Positions 32,550-43,900 of a DNA stretch of 64,000 bases are shown one piece after another (positions within the stretch are counted from its first letter, which is position 1; each line of letters opens with the position of its first letter). This DNA comes from a virus. The position numbers and the translations under genes are program-made. The stretch is from the IMG/VR virus record IMGVR_UViG_3300022933_000279, positions 62,001 through 126,000 of that record; one strand, 5' to 3'. The notes under the pieces were generated by a model. The model was not told the DNA's origin, ran no database searches, and saw only the letters and a program-made list of their open reading frames with translations.

Positions 32550-35500
32550 TGGCTGATAACAGAATATCTGAAATAATACAAAATCAATTACCATCCTTCT
32601 TTACTGAAGAAGGTAGTAATCTCCCTGTCTTTATGACAAAGTATTTTGAATTTTTAGAATCCTACCAAATAGAATATACTGATTTAGAATTAGACGAATA
32701 TAATATTGTCCAAGAGGATGATGACGGCGCATATTATGTTCGAGGGACTGCTATAGATCAAAGAGAACTTGTTTACGAACCTTCAGATGGTGCAGAGTCA
32801 ACTGATGCCGGATTGCAATATGGACACTTTTATCCTGTTTATGGAAATAAGGCACCTGCTATAGCCGCTTCTGATGATGGTACAATTTATGAATTAGAAT
32901 TAGAAGAGTTAAGGGGTAATGTATTTTATATGCCGAGAAAAGGCGGAGCAAATGGTGGTAACTATGGTATAGCAATAAAAGATCCTCCTAGCACCTCATA
33001 TACTGCATATACAGCCGCTTCTAGAATTGTAAAGGAAGATTCACCAGAAGATGGGAAAGCTAATACAGAAATTATAGTTGAATCGGAAAGAGGAGAAGAT
33101 GCTACATTTGCTATTGGTGAAGTAATTATAGGCGCTACATCTGGTGCTCAACTTATAGTAACTGGTTATCAAAGAAAAAACGAACCTGCTGGTAAATTTT
33201 TAGAAACAGCAAATACCGCATCTCCAAAATATAATTTAGATCCACATCTATTATTCGCACGTCCTATTAATGGAAGAGTATTGATACACGGAGAATCTAT
33301 TAGAGGTAGATTGACACGTGCAAAAGCTACAGTAGGTGAAACAGATAAAGATTTATTGAGAAATCCTCTTCGAGGTGCTGCCGATATAGATTTAATGACT
33401 GATGTTGATGCGGCTGACAACTACATGTTACAACAATTCAGGGAAGATTTCTTATCAAATATTCCTTTTGATGCAATTGGAGATTTAAGACAAGCGATTA
33501 AAACAGCAAGGGATATCTATAGAAGCAGAGGTACAGAAGATTCTTTTCTTTGGTTATGGAGAACAGTATATGGATCAGATCAACTAAGTTTTATATATCC
33601 AAAAGAAAGATTATTGAGACCTTCCGATGGTACCTGGAGTTCTGCAAAATCTGTTAAATTATATACCGGTACCGCTATAAACCCAGATGAATTTAATAGT
33701 AAAGTTATTAAAGGTCAAGATTCTCAAGCTACAGCAACTGTTGATAATTCTATTGCATATATTGAAGGATCGACCGCAGTAACAGAATTATATTTAACAG
33801 ATTATGTTAAAGGGTATGATGCTCGTTTTGATATCTATTCTGATTTTCAACCCGGCGAAAAAATAGCAACGATTGAAGCATTTGTTGATACTGAAGCTGG
33901 GCTTTCGGAACTTATGAATAGTCCTGATTCTTCTGATGCTGTGAAAGCAATGGCATTTCCGGCAGGTTCTTCTAGAGGAGATTGTATTGCTGTTATTGGT
34001 GATATTACAATTGTAAGCGCCGGTACAGGTTATAAGGTTAATGATGAATTAGTAATAAAAGGAGGTCCCGGACAAGGTGCTTCAGCACGTGTATCCGCAA
34101 CCGCTAATGGCGCAATTGATGAGATTATTGTAGATGATGGCGGTAATGGATATATGGGCGGTGAAATGTTAATAGTTGATAGTGCCGGCACACTGGGCAC
34201 CAATCATACTGGCGCTATTCGCGGAATTCTAGAAACAGGAACATTTAGAGATTCTAATTCAACAATTGATAAAGTTATTTCAACTGCAAATGGTGGTTCA
34301 GCTGCTTCCGCTATTTCATTAAATGCATTTTCATTTTCTGTTGATGATCCAGGCGATGTAAGATATCCCGAAAATATTAATACACATTTTAGTTCAAGTA
34401 ATTCAACTACTTGGGTTGCTGAAGTAACAAATCAAGATACTGAAGATGGCGGCGCTAATATTTTACTTGAAGAAGGTGACGGATTAATTTTAATAGATAG
34501 TACAGATGGCTCAGCAGATGCTGGTGATAATATTCTTTTTCATACAAAGAATTTTGAAGATGATATTCAATCAGGCTATTATGTATATGATTCTAAAACA
34601 GGAACTAAAGGAACAATTGCTGGGCCATCAGTAAACACTACATGTTTTGTTTATGTAATTGAGAGTGAATCGGCGGCTAACTTTGTTGAAAATAGTTATG
34701 GTGATTTATACTATAGTGCAAACGCTACAGCAGTTCCTGGGAAATCCCAAATGTTTCAAATTGCTTCAATTAAACCAGCAAGTTATTATGAAACAAATCA
34801 ATTAGGAGATAATACTTATTCTATTGATAGCTATTACGGAGCAACAAAATATACCTATACTTCTTTTGGTGCAATTGCGAATGTACAGGTTATAACTACT
34901 GGAATTGATTATTTAAAAGGCCCAAGTTATGAAGCATCTAATCAAACTATATTAGGAAAGAAGGCATATGAGTTTGAAGATCCTATTACTGGAAAAAATA
35001 CTGCTGAATTATCATATTTAAATTTTGCAGAAAATGTTCAGGGGAAATATAGATTTGGTGAATATGTTATCGGACAGACTTCAGGTAAAAAAGCTCAAGT
35101 AGTACAGCCATATGTTAATTCATCGGCGAATTCTACTGCTAGTTCAATGAAAGTGAAAGAAGTAGATACAACATTTTCTCTTGAAGACGAAAGTGTTATT
35201 TTAAGCGGATTAGGAACATTTGAGAATAATACTTCTGCTCTTTATTCTTTTTCTACTAAGGGTGTAGGTGGTGCTGTTGTTATAGCATCAAATGGAAATG
35301 AAACTTGGGATAATCAAACAGGTGATACTGGTAATAATACTCTTTCTATTGAATCTTCAAATACAATATATGGATCATATAGTGGTAAGATTGCTGTTAA
35401 TGATCAATTGGAAACATATGTTGGACTTAAGGGTTTAAATAATAGTACAGGTGCTGACTATGAGAATTTATTAAATGCCGGTAATGAATATATTGGAAGA

Positions 35501-38500
35501 ATAAGTTTTAGAGCTAGTACTGTTTTATCTAGTGTTGTTCTTAGATATGGACATTCTAAAACAGATGTAAACTTTGTAAGCGACGGTGCAATAGGCGGAT
35601 TAACAAATGTAGATTTGTATAGTCAAGTAGGCACTAATAATGCTGATCAAATTTATACTTATGAAGGCAAATTTACAGTTGATCCTACAAATAATTATCA
35701 TGCGATATATTTGTATATAAAAATGAATACATCTACAACATATACATTACATGTAGATAAAATTGAAATGATAGATGTTACAACTCGTGGTAAGCTTGAA
35801 TATGAAGGATTCAATACAGCAGATGAACCAGAATCATTTATGATTATGGAACCATCGGAATTTACTGCTGGAGAAACTGTTGTATCTTTAGTTGGTGCTA
35901 GAACAGCTGTATTAGCAAGTGCAAATGTTCAATCAGTTGAATCAACTGAGAATTATGGTAATAATGCTGTATTAAAATCCGGTGCTTTAAAAACTGGAGC
36001 TATTAAAGCTCTTACAATTGCACAGGCAGGTATAAACTATACTACAGTTCCTACAGTTACGGCCCCAACAGGTGATAACAACGCGACATTTACAGCTAAC
36101 CGTACAACTATAACTAATTATCCTGGAACGTTTAAAAGTAAATTAGGAATGATTAGTGATATTATCAGGGTACAGGATTCTTACTATTATCAAGATTTTT
36201 CATATGTTTTGAGATCTGATATTCAGATTGGTACCTTTAGAGATATGGTAAGGTCTTTTGTTCATCCAGCAGGATGGGCAGTATTTGGTGAGATAGGTAT
36301 TGAATTTTTGATTAGTATGTCCATTGAGGCAGAATCAGTCACTAATAAAAAGCTTGAATTGTTCGTTGATAGAACACCAGCATATGTTACACAATACGGC
36401 CCAATTGATAAAGATATGAGAATGGGTTATAATAGAACAATGATGCCGTTTGATAGTGAATATGGCCAAATTGATTTTGATTGGGGTATTATTCATAATT
36501 ATCATATTGAATTCTTAGATCCAAGATGTATTGGTTTTGGCGCAACGACAGATGATAAACATTTTGCATTTCACTTAGGAAGGCAAGACAGTACTACTTG
36601 GTTAAATGGACTCGGATGGGACTATGAAAAAGATTATGCTGGTAATTTAGCTGGGCAATTTGGTGTAGCTACACCTTACAATAGTAGTGATGCCGGCAGA
36701 GTAGAAATAACACATTGGTTCATAGAACATGATCAAACTAATGCTTTGAACGAAAGTACTAAAATTGCACCTTGGTATCCGAATGTAATCGCAGAATATG
36801 TTATTCCAGGTCACTATGAAGGAAATGAATGTACAGGACATAGCGCCGGCGGTGGAGTTTCCCTACACGGTAAGGATTCACACTATAATACAGAAAATAG
36901 ATGGAACCCTCAAACTTCGACTAATGCAGCTGGGACATATGCGGGCGCACAAAGACCACCGGAAACTTTCTGGGGTCTAGGTGGAGACGGTAATCCAAGT
37001 CTAGTACGTAAAGGTGGATTTGAATATTGGCCAGAAATAGGTATATTAGGAAAATATACTTCACCGGATGGTAATGAAACAATGCCATTAGTTACCACTC
37101 ATGTAAGTTATGGTGAAGAAGAAGTTGAATTAATCGGTGATGCTACTATAACTGTAATAAGTTGGAAAGAGCCTACACTGCCTATAAGAATGGCAACCGC
37201 GTCATTACCAAATTTAACTAGTGTTGATACATATGTTAAATTAGATGAGAGTAGGGTAAAAATACAACCATTTGATAATATGTCCATTGATAGACAAACT
37301 GTACATTGGCCAAATGCTGCAGATCGTTTAATCGCGGTAACAGTTTCAAGCACTGATTTTCTTTTTGATGGCGTAAACATTAATGATAGTGCATGGTCAA
37401 GAAAACTTATCAAGGGTGTAACATATCGTTTTAATCAAGAAGATAGTACTAATTTAGGACACCCATTAAGATTTGCAAATCTTCTTGACGGTAAACATGC
37501 TGCAGGATATGTAGAAGCAACAAATCAATATCCTTATACTGCAGTTGGCACACCAGGAAGTGGTGGATCATATGTTGATTTTAAAATTCCAGATTTTGAT
37601 GTAGCACATGTTGATGGTTCTGGTAGCTGGAGTAAAAATGATACAGTATGGGCTTATTGTCATAATCATTCAAATATGGGCGGCCCAGTAAAAATAGAAG
37701 AGAAGATAGTAGTTAATGGTTCTGAATGGATGCATGTTAAAAAATCTCTGGGTGTTAATACTCCAGATACTACTGCTTCCGGAATTTATAGAGATCCAAC
37801 TTATGAATATGGACAGTCATATGCTAGACCAAAAGATAAGAGATTAAATAATCCATTAAGAACTGATAATAAGTTTGAAGTCGCAGTTGCAAATATTAAA
37901 GCTGGACATGTTGTAGGATTAAGAACGGATGGGACAATACAACAGGTATATCAAACAGGGAATGTTTGTTTCCCAAGAATCAATTATGTTCATTCATTAT
38001 TAGGAATAGTTCAATCAGATGGCGCTGTTGGGGAATTTGTTGAAGTTCATGATACTGATTCAACAGAAGAAAAAGTTTGGGATCTAGTACCTGGTGCTGA
38101 ATATTATCCTAATTATAGTGCAAATTCTGCGAATCTTCAGGAAGAGGCATATGTTACAACTACTCCTCCTACAATAACTTCTGCAGATGCTCTTGATAGA
38201 ATTAAATTAGGAAAAGCAGACACAAAGGATTCATTAAATTTATCTTTTCCTAGATGGGAGATATATACTTATCAAGCACATGAAAATTTAGTAGAAGGAA
38301 ATGTAGTAGGTTTAATGTCTAATGGTAAGGTACAAAAAGTTTTCTGTGAAGTAGATGGAACGGCTAAACCTCAATTAGATGGCGTTCACTCATTACTTGG
38401 TATAGTAAAAGCGGATTGTTTACTAGGAGATTGGGCTGAAATAATAACAAAAGATCAAACTCACGAGATGGCAGCATTCTTTCAAGGTGCAGACACAAAC

Positions 38501-39181
38501 TTTACATGGGCAACAGATACAGATCTTTATGTTGATTATAGAGATGCTTCTATAAAGCTAAATGTAGCTTATAGCAACCATCCACTTAATAAGATTGGAA
38601 AGTCACTTGCTGGACAACAAGGTACGGAACAGACGGTATTAGTGACATGCGATATACCGACACATGGAACATATTCGCCTACATGGGATAAAACGAAAGC
38701 TAGTTGGCCATGGAATACTTATTGTAGAGTATCCACAGTTCCACATTTAGATGATATAGTAGGCGATAGCACAATAGAAGAATACGCAGGACTTGGTATA
38801 GAATTAACTATGCCACAGAATGATCACCCAGTAGAAAATCTTGAATCTGGGCAGAGCATATTATTTGATGATATAAATATTATACTAGAAGAAGCAGATG
38901 GGATGCTTCTCGAAGATGGTGATGAAGTATTAGTAGAAGATGGTACAACTGATGCAACATCTGCCATGGGTAAATTAAAAATCGAGAATGATTATCTCTT
39001 ATATGAAGACCTTATAAATACAGGTAGTGACTATAAACGTATTAATATATATAGTAGGTTTGATGCTAAATATATTGTAGGTAATTATACCACAAGTAGT
39101 TTTAATGTACATGAGCGCGCGAATAAATACTTCCCGGAAGGACGTAGTGATCACGCAGCTCAACATGCAGTTTTAGAGTAA
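32549..39181 (+). CDS. Very large baseplate wedge protein (gp7 position) with cupredoxin-like domain
   Basis: 2210 residues, twice T4 gp7 (1032). The N-terminus ISEIIQNQLPSFFTEEGSNLPVFMTKYFEFLESY is typical of the wedge-initiator proteins of marine T4-like phages. The body is beta-rich with repeated acidic turns (LLEEGDGLILID; ILEEADGMLLEDGDEVLVEDG). At about 1594-1720 the segment GVTYRFNQEDSTNLGHPLRF...YCHNHSNMGG resembles the cupredoxin-like domain found in many cyanophage structural proteins, with His, Cys and Met in copper-ligand order. Two copies of a VVGL...G.IQKV...HSLLGIV motif lie near the C-terminus. Its place after gp6 supports the gp7 role. Confidence 0.7.
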   Translation: MADNRISEIIQNQLPSFFTEEGSNLPVFMTKYFEFLESYQIEYTDLELDEYNIVQEDDDGAYYVRGTAIDQRELVYEPSDGAESTDAGLQYGHFYPVYGNKAPAIAASDDGTIYELELEELRGNVFYMPRKGGANGGNYGIAIKDPPSTSYTAYTAASRIVKEDSPEDGKANTEIIVESERGEDATFAIGEVIIGATSGAQLIVTGYQRKNEPAGKFLETANTASPKYNLDPHLLFARPINGRVLIHGESIRGRLTRAKATVGETDKDLLRNPLRGAADIDLMTDVDAADNYMLQQFREDFLSNIPFDAIGDLRQAIKTARDIYRSRGTEDSFLWLWRTVYGSDQLSFIYPKERLLRPSDGTWSSAKSVKLYTGTAINPDEFNSKVIKGQDSQATATVDNSIAYIEGSTAVTELYLTDYVKGYDARFDIYSDFQPGEKIATIEAFVDTEAGLSELMNSPDSSDAVKAMAFPAGSSRGDCIAVIGDITIVSAGTGYKVNDELVIKGGPGQGASARVSATANGAIDEIIVDDGGNGYMGGEMLIVDSAGTLGTNHTGAIRGILETGTFRDSNSTIDKVISTANGGSAASAISLNAFSFSVDDPGDVRYPENINTHFSSSNSTTWVAEVTNQDTEDGGANILLEEGDGLILIDSTDGSADAGDNILFHTKNFEDDIQSGYYVYDSKTGTKGTIAGPSVNTTCFVYVIESESAANFVENSYGDLYYSANATAVPGKSQMFQIASIKPASYYETNQLGDNTYSIDSYYGATKYTYTSFGAIANVQVITTGIDYLKGPSYEASNQTILGKKAYEFEDPITGKNTAELSYLNFAENVQGKYRFGEYVIGQTSGKKAQVVQPYVNSSANSTASSMKVKEVDTTFSLEDESVILSGLGTFENNTSALYSFSTKGVGGAVVIASNGNETWDNQTGDTGNNTLSIESSNTIYGSYSGKIAVNDQLETYVGLKGLNNSTGADYENLLNAGNEYIGRISFRASTVLSSVVLRYGHSKTDVNFVSDGAIGGLTNVDLYSQVGTNNADQIYTYEGKFTVDPTNNYHAIYLYIKMNTSTTYTLHVDKIEMIDVTTRGKLEYEGFNTADEPESFMIMEPSEFTAGETVVSLVGARTAVLASANVQSVESTENYGNNAVLKSGALKTGAIKALTIAQAGINYTTVPTVTAPTGDNNATFTANRTTITNYPGTFKSKLGMISDIIRVQDSYYYQDFSYVLRSDIQIGTFRDMVRSFVHPAGWAVFGEIGIEFLISMSIEAESVTNKKLELFVDRTPAYVTQYGPIDKDMRMGYNRTMMPFDSEYGQIDFDWGIIHNYHIEFLDPRCIGFGATTDDKHFAFHLGRQDSTTWLNGLGWDYEKDYAGNLAGQFGVATPYNSSDAGRVEITHWFIEHDQTNALNESTKIAPWYPNVIAEYVIPGHYEGNECTGHSAGGGVSLHGKDSHYNTENRWNPQTSTNAAGTYAGAQRPPETFWGLGGDGNPSLVRKGGFEYWPEIGILGKYTSPDGNETMPLVTTHVSYGEEEVELIGDATITVISWKEPTLPIRMATASLPNLTSVDTYVKLDESRVKIQPFDNMSIDRQTVHWPNAADRLIAVTVSSTDFLFDGVNINDSAWSRKLIKGVTYRFNQEDSTNLGHPLRFANLLDGKHAAGYVEATNQYPYTAVGTPGSGGSYVDFKIPDFDVAHVDGSGSWSKNDTVWAYCHNHSNMGGPVKIEEKIVVNGSEWMHVKKSLGVNTPDTTASGIYRDPTYEYGQSYARPKDKRLNNPLRTDNKFEVAVANIKAGHVVGLRTDGTIQQVYQTGNVCFPRINYVHSLLGIVQSDGAVGEFVEVHDTDSTEEKVWDLVPGAEYYPNYSANSANLQEEAYVTTTPPTITSADALDRIKLGKADTKDSLNLSFPRWEIYTYQAHENLVEGNVVGLMSNGKVQKVFCEVDGTAKPQLDGVHSLLGIVKADCLLGDWAEIITKDQTHEMAAFFQGADTNFTWATDTDLYVDYRDASIKLNVAYSNHPLNKIGKSLAGQQGTEQTVLVTCDIPTHGTYSPTWDKTKASWPWNTYCRVSTVPHLDDIVGDSTIEEYAGLGIELTMPQNDHPVENLESGQSILFDDINIILEEADGMLLEDGDEVLVEDGTTDATSAMGKLKIENDYLLYEDLINTGSDYKRINIYSRFDAKYIVGNYTTSSFNVHERANKYFPEGRSDHAAQHAVLE

Positions 39182-39209
39182 TTAATTAATAACGATTGGA
39201 GTTATCGAA

Positions 39210-40937
39210 ATGCCGGCTTTAGTAACAAATAAATTTAGAATGTTCAATGCAAAGCAGTTTCGAGAGTCTTTTGACGAAGATTCCGGAATGACAACATTTG
39301 CGAACACAGTCGCGGGCGATACATACTTAGAATCTAATATGTATCTTTTCATCGGTGGTGTCCAGAACTGGGCTAATGTAGCAGGAGCCGCGGCAGCAGA
39401 CAACGACACAACACCCCCTACACCCACCGATTCAGTATCAAATACTTATTATAATCATTGGAAAGATATGATCGCAGCTAAAAAGGTTGTATCTACTGAT
39501 GTGACACATTGTATTCCTAGATATAATTGGGCTAACAATACATCTTATTTTGCTTATGATAATACGCAAAATGCTATGCTTGCCAATACCTTTTATGTCA
39601 TGACAGATGAATATAATGTATATAAGTGTTTAGCAAACAATAACACTGGTGGAACAAGTGTTGCAAAACCAACAGGTCAAGCAGCAACTATTGTTACACC
39701 TGGATCAGATGGATATAAGTGGAAGTATATGTTCACAATTTCGGCCGCATCGGCTTTGAAATTTGTAACCACTAATTATATTCCTGTACAACAAGTACGT
39801 TATCAGAATACTGTTATGGCATCGGCCACACAGGAAAACACCTTACAACGTGCTGTTGAAAATGCAGCTGTTGATGGTGCTATCAATATCTATAGAAAAA
39901 CAGCTAACGGAACAGTTGGTGGAGCTGAATATTTAATTTTTGAAACCAACACATTGGATAACGGTTTTGGTAGTGCATATTCACATACTACTACTTCCGT
40001 ACGTATTCATAGTACCGCAAGTGCTGCTGATGATGTTTATGTCGGTTCAGATATATTCTTTACATCAGGAAATGCAGAAGGACAAGGTGGAACTATTACA
40101 GATTATAATGGTACTACAAAAGTAGTTACCTTCGCGCCAGCAGTTTCATCTGCGGCCGCACAAAGTGATAGTTTTCAAATTGCACCTAGATTACAAATAT
40201 TAGGTGATGGAAGCGGAGCAAATTGTAGATCAAACGGAACTAATACTTCTGGTTTAACTGATGTTATAACAATTGCCGCAGGTTCTGGATATACAAATGC
40301 AGCTGTTAGTGTTTTAGCTAATAGTTCTTGGAATACAGATGATGCCACAGTTCAAGCTGTTATCGAACCAAAAGGCGGTCATGGATTTGATGCCACAGAA
40401 GAATTAGGTGGATATAACGTTATGGTTAACGTTAGACTTGAAAATGATGAGTCCGGAGAATTTACAGTAGCCAATGATTTTAGAAAAATTGGTTTAATTT
40501 CACATCCGAACGCAGCTAATACAACTAATGATAATGATCTTGCTATACCAGCAACTATTTCATTGGCTGACCAGGCACTTAGAGTTACAGTGCAATCTTT
40601 TTCAGGTTCTGCATATTCATCAGACCAATTAGTAACAGGTTCAGTATCAGGTGCAACAGGAAGAGTAGTTGACTGGACTTCAGGAACAAGTAAATTGAGA
40701 ATGTCTCAAGTTACAAAAGGTTCAAATACTTCAAACGGATGGGATGGAACACCAGGTTCTTTTCAAGCTAACGAAGCGTTGACGGTTTCTGGAGGTGGAA
40801 CAACCGCTAATACAAGTGCTATTGAAGGACCTGACTTGAAACAATATACTGGTGATATTCTATATGTTGAAAATAGATCACCAATTTCAAGAGCTAGTGA
40901 CCAAATCGAAGATGTTAAGTTAATAATTAACTTCTAA
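39210..40937 (+). CDS. 8: Baseplate wedge protein gp8-like
   Basis: 575 residues. The N-terminus ALVTNKFRMFNAKQF, DTYLESNMYLFIG and the PTDSVSNTYYNHWKDMIAAKKV segment align with T4 gp8 (IVTSKFR, TIFITFG, PTDSVLGVTDMWTHMMGTVKV). The end DILYVENRSPISRASDQIEDVKLIINF matches the T4 ending EMIYMENRPPIIMAMDQTEEINILFTF. It is 240 residues longer than T4 gp8 because of beta-rich insertions (SGSGYTNAAVSV, GSVSGATGRVVDW). The order gp25-gp6-(gp7)-gp8 is preserved. Confidence 0.88.
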   Translation: MPALVTNKFRMFNAKQFRESFDEDSGMTTFANTVAGDTYLESNMYLFIGGVQNWANVAGAAAADNDTTPPTPTDSVSNTYYNHWKDMIAAKKVVSTDVTHCIPRYNWANNTSYFAYDNTQNAMLANTFYVMTDEYNVYKCLANNNTGGTSVAKPTGQAATIVTPGSDGYKWKYMFTISAASALKFVTTNYIPVQQVRYQNTVMASATQENTLQRAVENAAVDGAINIYRKTANGTVGGAEYLIFETNTLDNGFGSAYSHTTTSVRIHSTASAADDVYVGSDIFFTSGNAEGQGGTITDYNGTTKVVTFAPAVSSAAAQSDSFQIAPRLQILGDGSGANCRSNGTNTSGLTDVITIAAGSGYTNAAVSVLANSSWNTDDATVQAVIEPKGGHGFDATEELGGYNVMVNVRLENDESGEFTVANDFRKIGLISHPNAANTTNDNDLAIPATISLADQALRVTVQSFSGSAYSSDQLVTGSVSGATGRVVDWTSGTSKLRMSQVTKGSNTSNGWDGTPGSFQANEALTVSGGGTTANTSAIEGPDLKQYTGDILYVENRSPISRASDQIEDVKLIINF

Positions 40938-40958
40938 TATTTTACAATAAGGTAATAA

Positions 40959-43900
40959 GTGTCAGGCGTAAAAACAAATTTTAACATTGCACCATACTAT
41001 GATGATTTTGATAAAGATAAAAACTTTCATAGGATCTTATTCAGACCTGGTTTCGCAGTTCAGGCAAGGGAACTTACCCAGATGCAAACCATCTTGCAAG
41101 AGCAAGTTACCAGGTTCGGTGATCATATCCTTAAAGAAGGCAGCAAAGTTTTTGGTGGAGATGTAACACTCAATACACAAGTTAATTCTTTAAAGTTAGA
41201 ATCGGCTTTTGATAGTGCTACTGTAACAGTTAGTTCTTTTGAAGGTAAAACTATTACTGGCGGCTCCTCAGGTGCCAAAGGTTTAGTTATTAGAGCAGAA
41301 GCTCTTACTGTATCAGATCAACCTACTTTAATTTTTTCTAAATTAGGTGGTGGAAATTTTTTAGATGGCGAAACAATTTCTACTTTAGAAACAACACCAT
41401 ATCAAGCTAATACTGTTAGTTTAAGTGGTGCCTCTGGAGTGCAGTATGCTCAGAATACGGCATCTGTCGCAAGTATTACAGAAGGGTGTTTTTATATAAG
41501 TGGATTTTTTGTTTTAAACCCCGCGCAAACTATTGCCTTAGATAAGTATAGCGGTTTACCAACAAAAAGAATTGGTTTAACAGTTACTGAATCTATTGTT
41601 CAAACAGATGATGATTCATCTATTTTAGATAATGCACAAGGTACTGCTAACTATGCGGCACCGGGTGCTGATAGATTTAAAATGGCATTGACTTTAACAT
41701 CTTTAGATATAGCAACAACAACTACTGCTACAGATGGAACTGTCACAACTACTTCTAGTACTTTTACAGAATATGCTGGTGAAAAATTTATAGAATTAGT
41801 TAGAATGGAATCTGGTGTTAAAGTTTCAGAAACCAAGTTTCCAATTTATGGGGAACTTGAAAAAACATTAGCTAGAAGAACATTTGATGAATCAGGTTCA
41901 TATACTGTAAGACCATTTGGAATACAATTAAGAAATCATAAAGATGGAAATACTGCTTTAATCTCTGCCGGATTAGAAGCAGGTAAAGCTTATGTAAAAG
42001 GCTATGAATATGAAAATATTGCAACACAATATATTGATGTAGAAAGAGGTCGTGATACAGCAAATGTATCAGATTATATTGTTGCATCAGATTATGGCAA
42101 TTCTTTGTATCTTAAAAATGTTTTAGGTACTTTCGATATATCCAAACATGAATTGGTGGATTTGCATTGTTGTCCTTCCGCTTCTGTTAATGCTATGTCA
42201 AATGATACTAATGCGTTAACAAAATACAATCAAACGAAGATGGGAACAGCGAGAATAAGATCGTTTGATTGGGAACAAGCAGATCTAACTGCATCTAATA
42301 CTACACACTTTCATTCAGTATATTCATCTCGAATATATGACATACGTTTAGATAAAACTATCGCCGGTGAAGTAACTGGTGAAGGTGATGATTTAACAAC
42401 TCTTGGTGTCCCAGCAGGAATTACATCATATGCAAATGGAGCATATAAGGGCGCAGTGGTAACTGTTAATACCACGAACGGCTCTACTGTTTCAAGTGAT
42501 ACAGTTTCGATTGCTGAATATATTGCTATAGGTTCACAACACACAATTAAAGCTAATACTGCTTTATCACAAAAAGTATTATCAAATTCAACATTTACTA
42601 TTTCTTTTAAATTTCAAGATTTAGGTTGTTTGATTGTAAAGCATGCAGCTGTAGATCAATTAACTGCTGCAAACACAACTTATGTTGTAAAAACAACATC
42701 TGCAGATATTGATAAACTATCAAAATTTAATAATGATCCTGAAGGAATAGCCCAATTATCAGGTGTAAGTAAAAATACATTATTATATCAATTACCATTT
42801 TCACCTTTGGCAACTATACCTGATGGGGTTACTTATACATATAAAACATTTCAATCGATTTCTGTACCAATGGCAGGTGTGACAACTGTATCGACAGCTT
42901 CCGGTGCTTTTATAGGAACAGGCGCTCAGTCCGCATCAACTGCGAAAGAATTGTTTTCAGTAGCTGTTAAAACAATTGATAATGCCGCCAGCCCACCGGT
43001 TGATAATGTAACAGGAGAAGCATTAACTGAAGGGCAGTTATTAAATTTTGATGCATCTACAGGTAGAACAGCAACTATTGATAGTCCTACTCAAACAACA
43101 TTAAATTTAAATACAAAAAGTGGTGCATATCAAGTAGAAGTACTTTCAACTATTAGAACAGCTAATGCAACGCCAAGATCAAAAACGTTAACGGTTGGAA
43201 ATACAACTGTCATAGCTTCAAATACAACTATTTCTAAAGGTCAAGTTCATATTGCTGAGCCTAATAAAAAGTCCGGTAAAAAAGATAACTTGATGATATC
43301 TGATGTTGTTAATATAGCTTATATAATTGATTCTGGTGACCCTGCTCAACCGGTAGGTCAACCGATGATAACAGCACTCAAAGATGCTGCATCAACAACT
43401 GCCGTAGACGCTACTTCCAGATATGATTTAGATAACGGACAACGAGATAATTATTATGATTGGGCTTCTATTACATTAAAGCCTGGTCAACCAGCCCCTG
43501 CTGGACAACTATTAATAATTTGTGATCATTTTAGTAATCCTGCTTTAACACCACCAATTCAAGATGCGCTTGCTGGATATTTTTCAATTACATCATATGC
43601 CGACGTAAGTTCAAATACAGGATATCATTATGACCTACAAGGTGTTAAAAGAAAAGGATTTAATTTCTCTGCTGTTCCAAAATATACAAGTCCTACAACA
43701 GGTGAAGAAATTGAATTAAGAGATTGTATAGATTTTAGACCCACACGTTATTCTGCTAATAATGATAAAGGTTCTAATACTACAAATGATATGACATCTA
43801 ATAATGCAGCGATTCCTTCTTCACAGTTGGGATCTGCCGGTGGAACACCAGACCCTGAATATACATTTCAATTTAATATTCAATACTATTTGGGCCGGAA

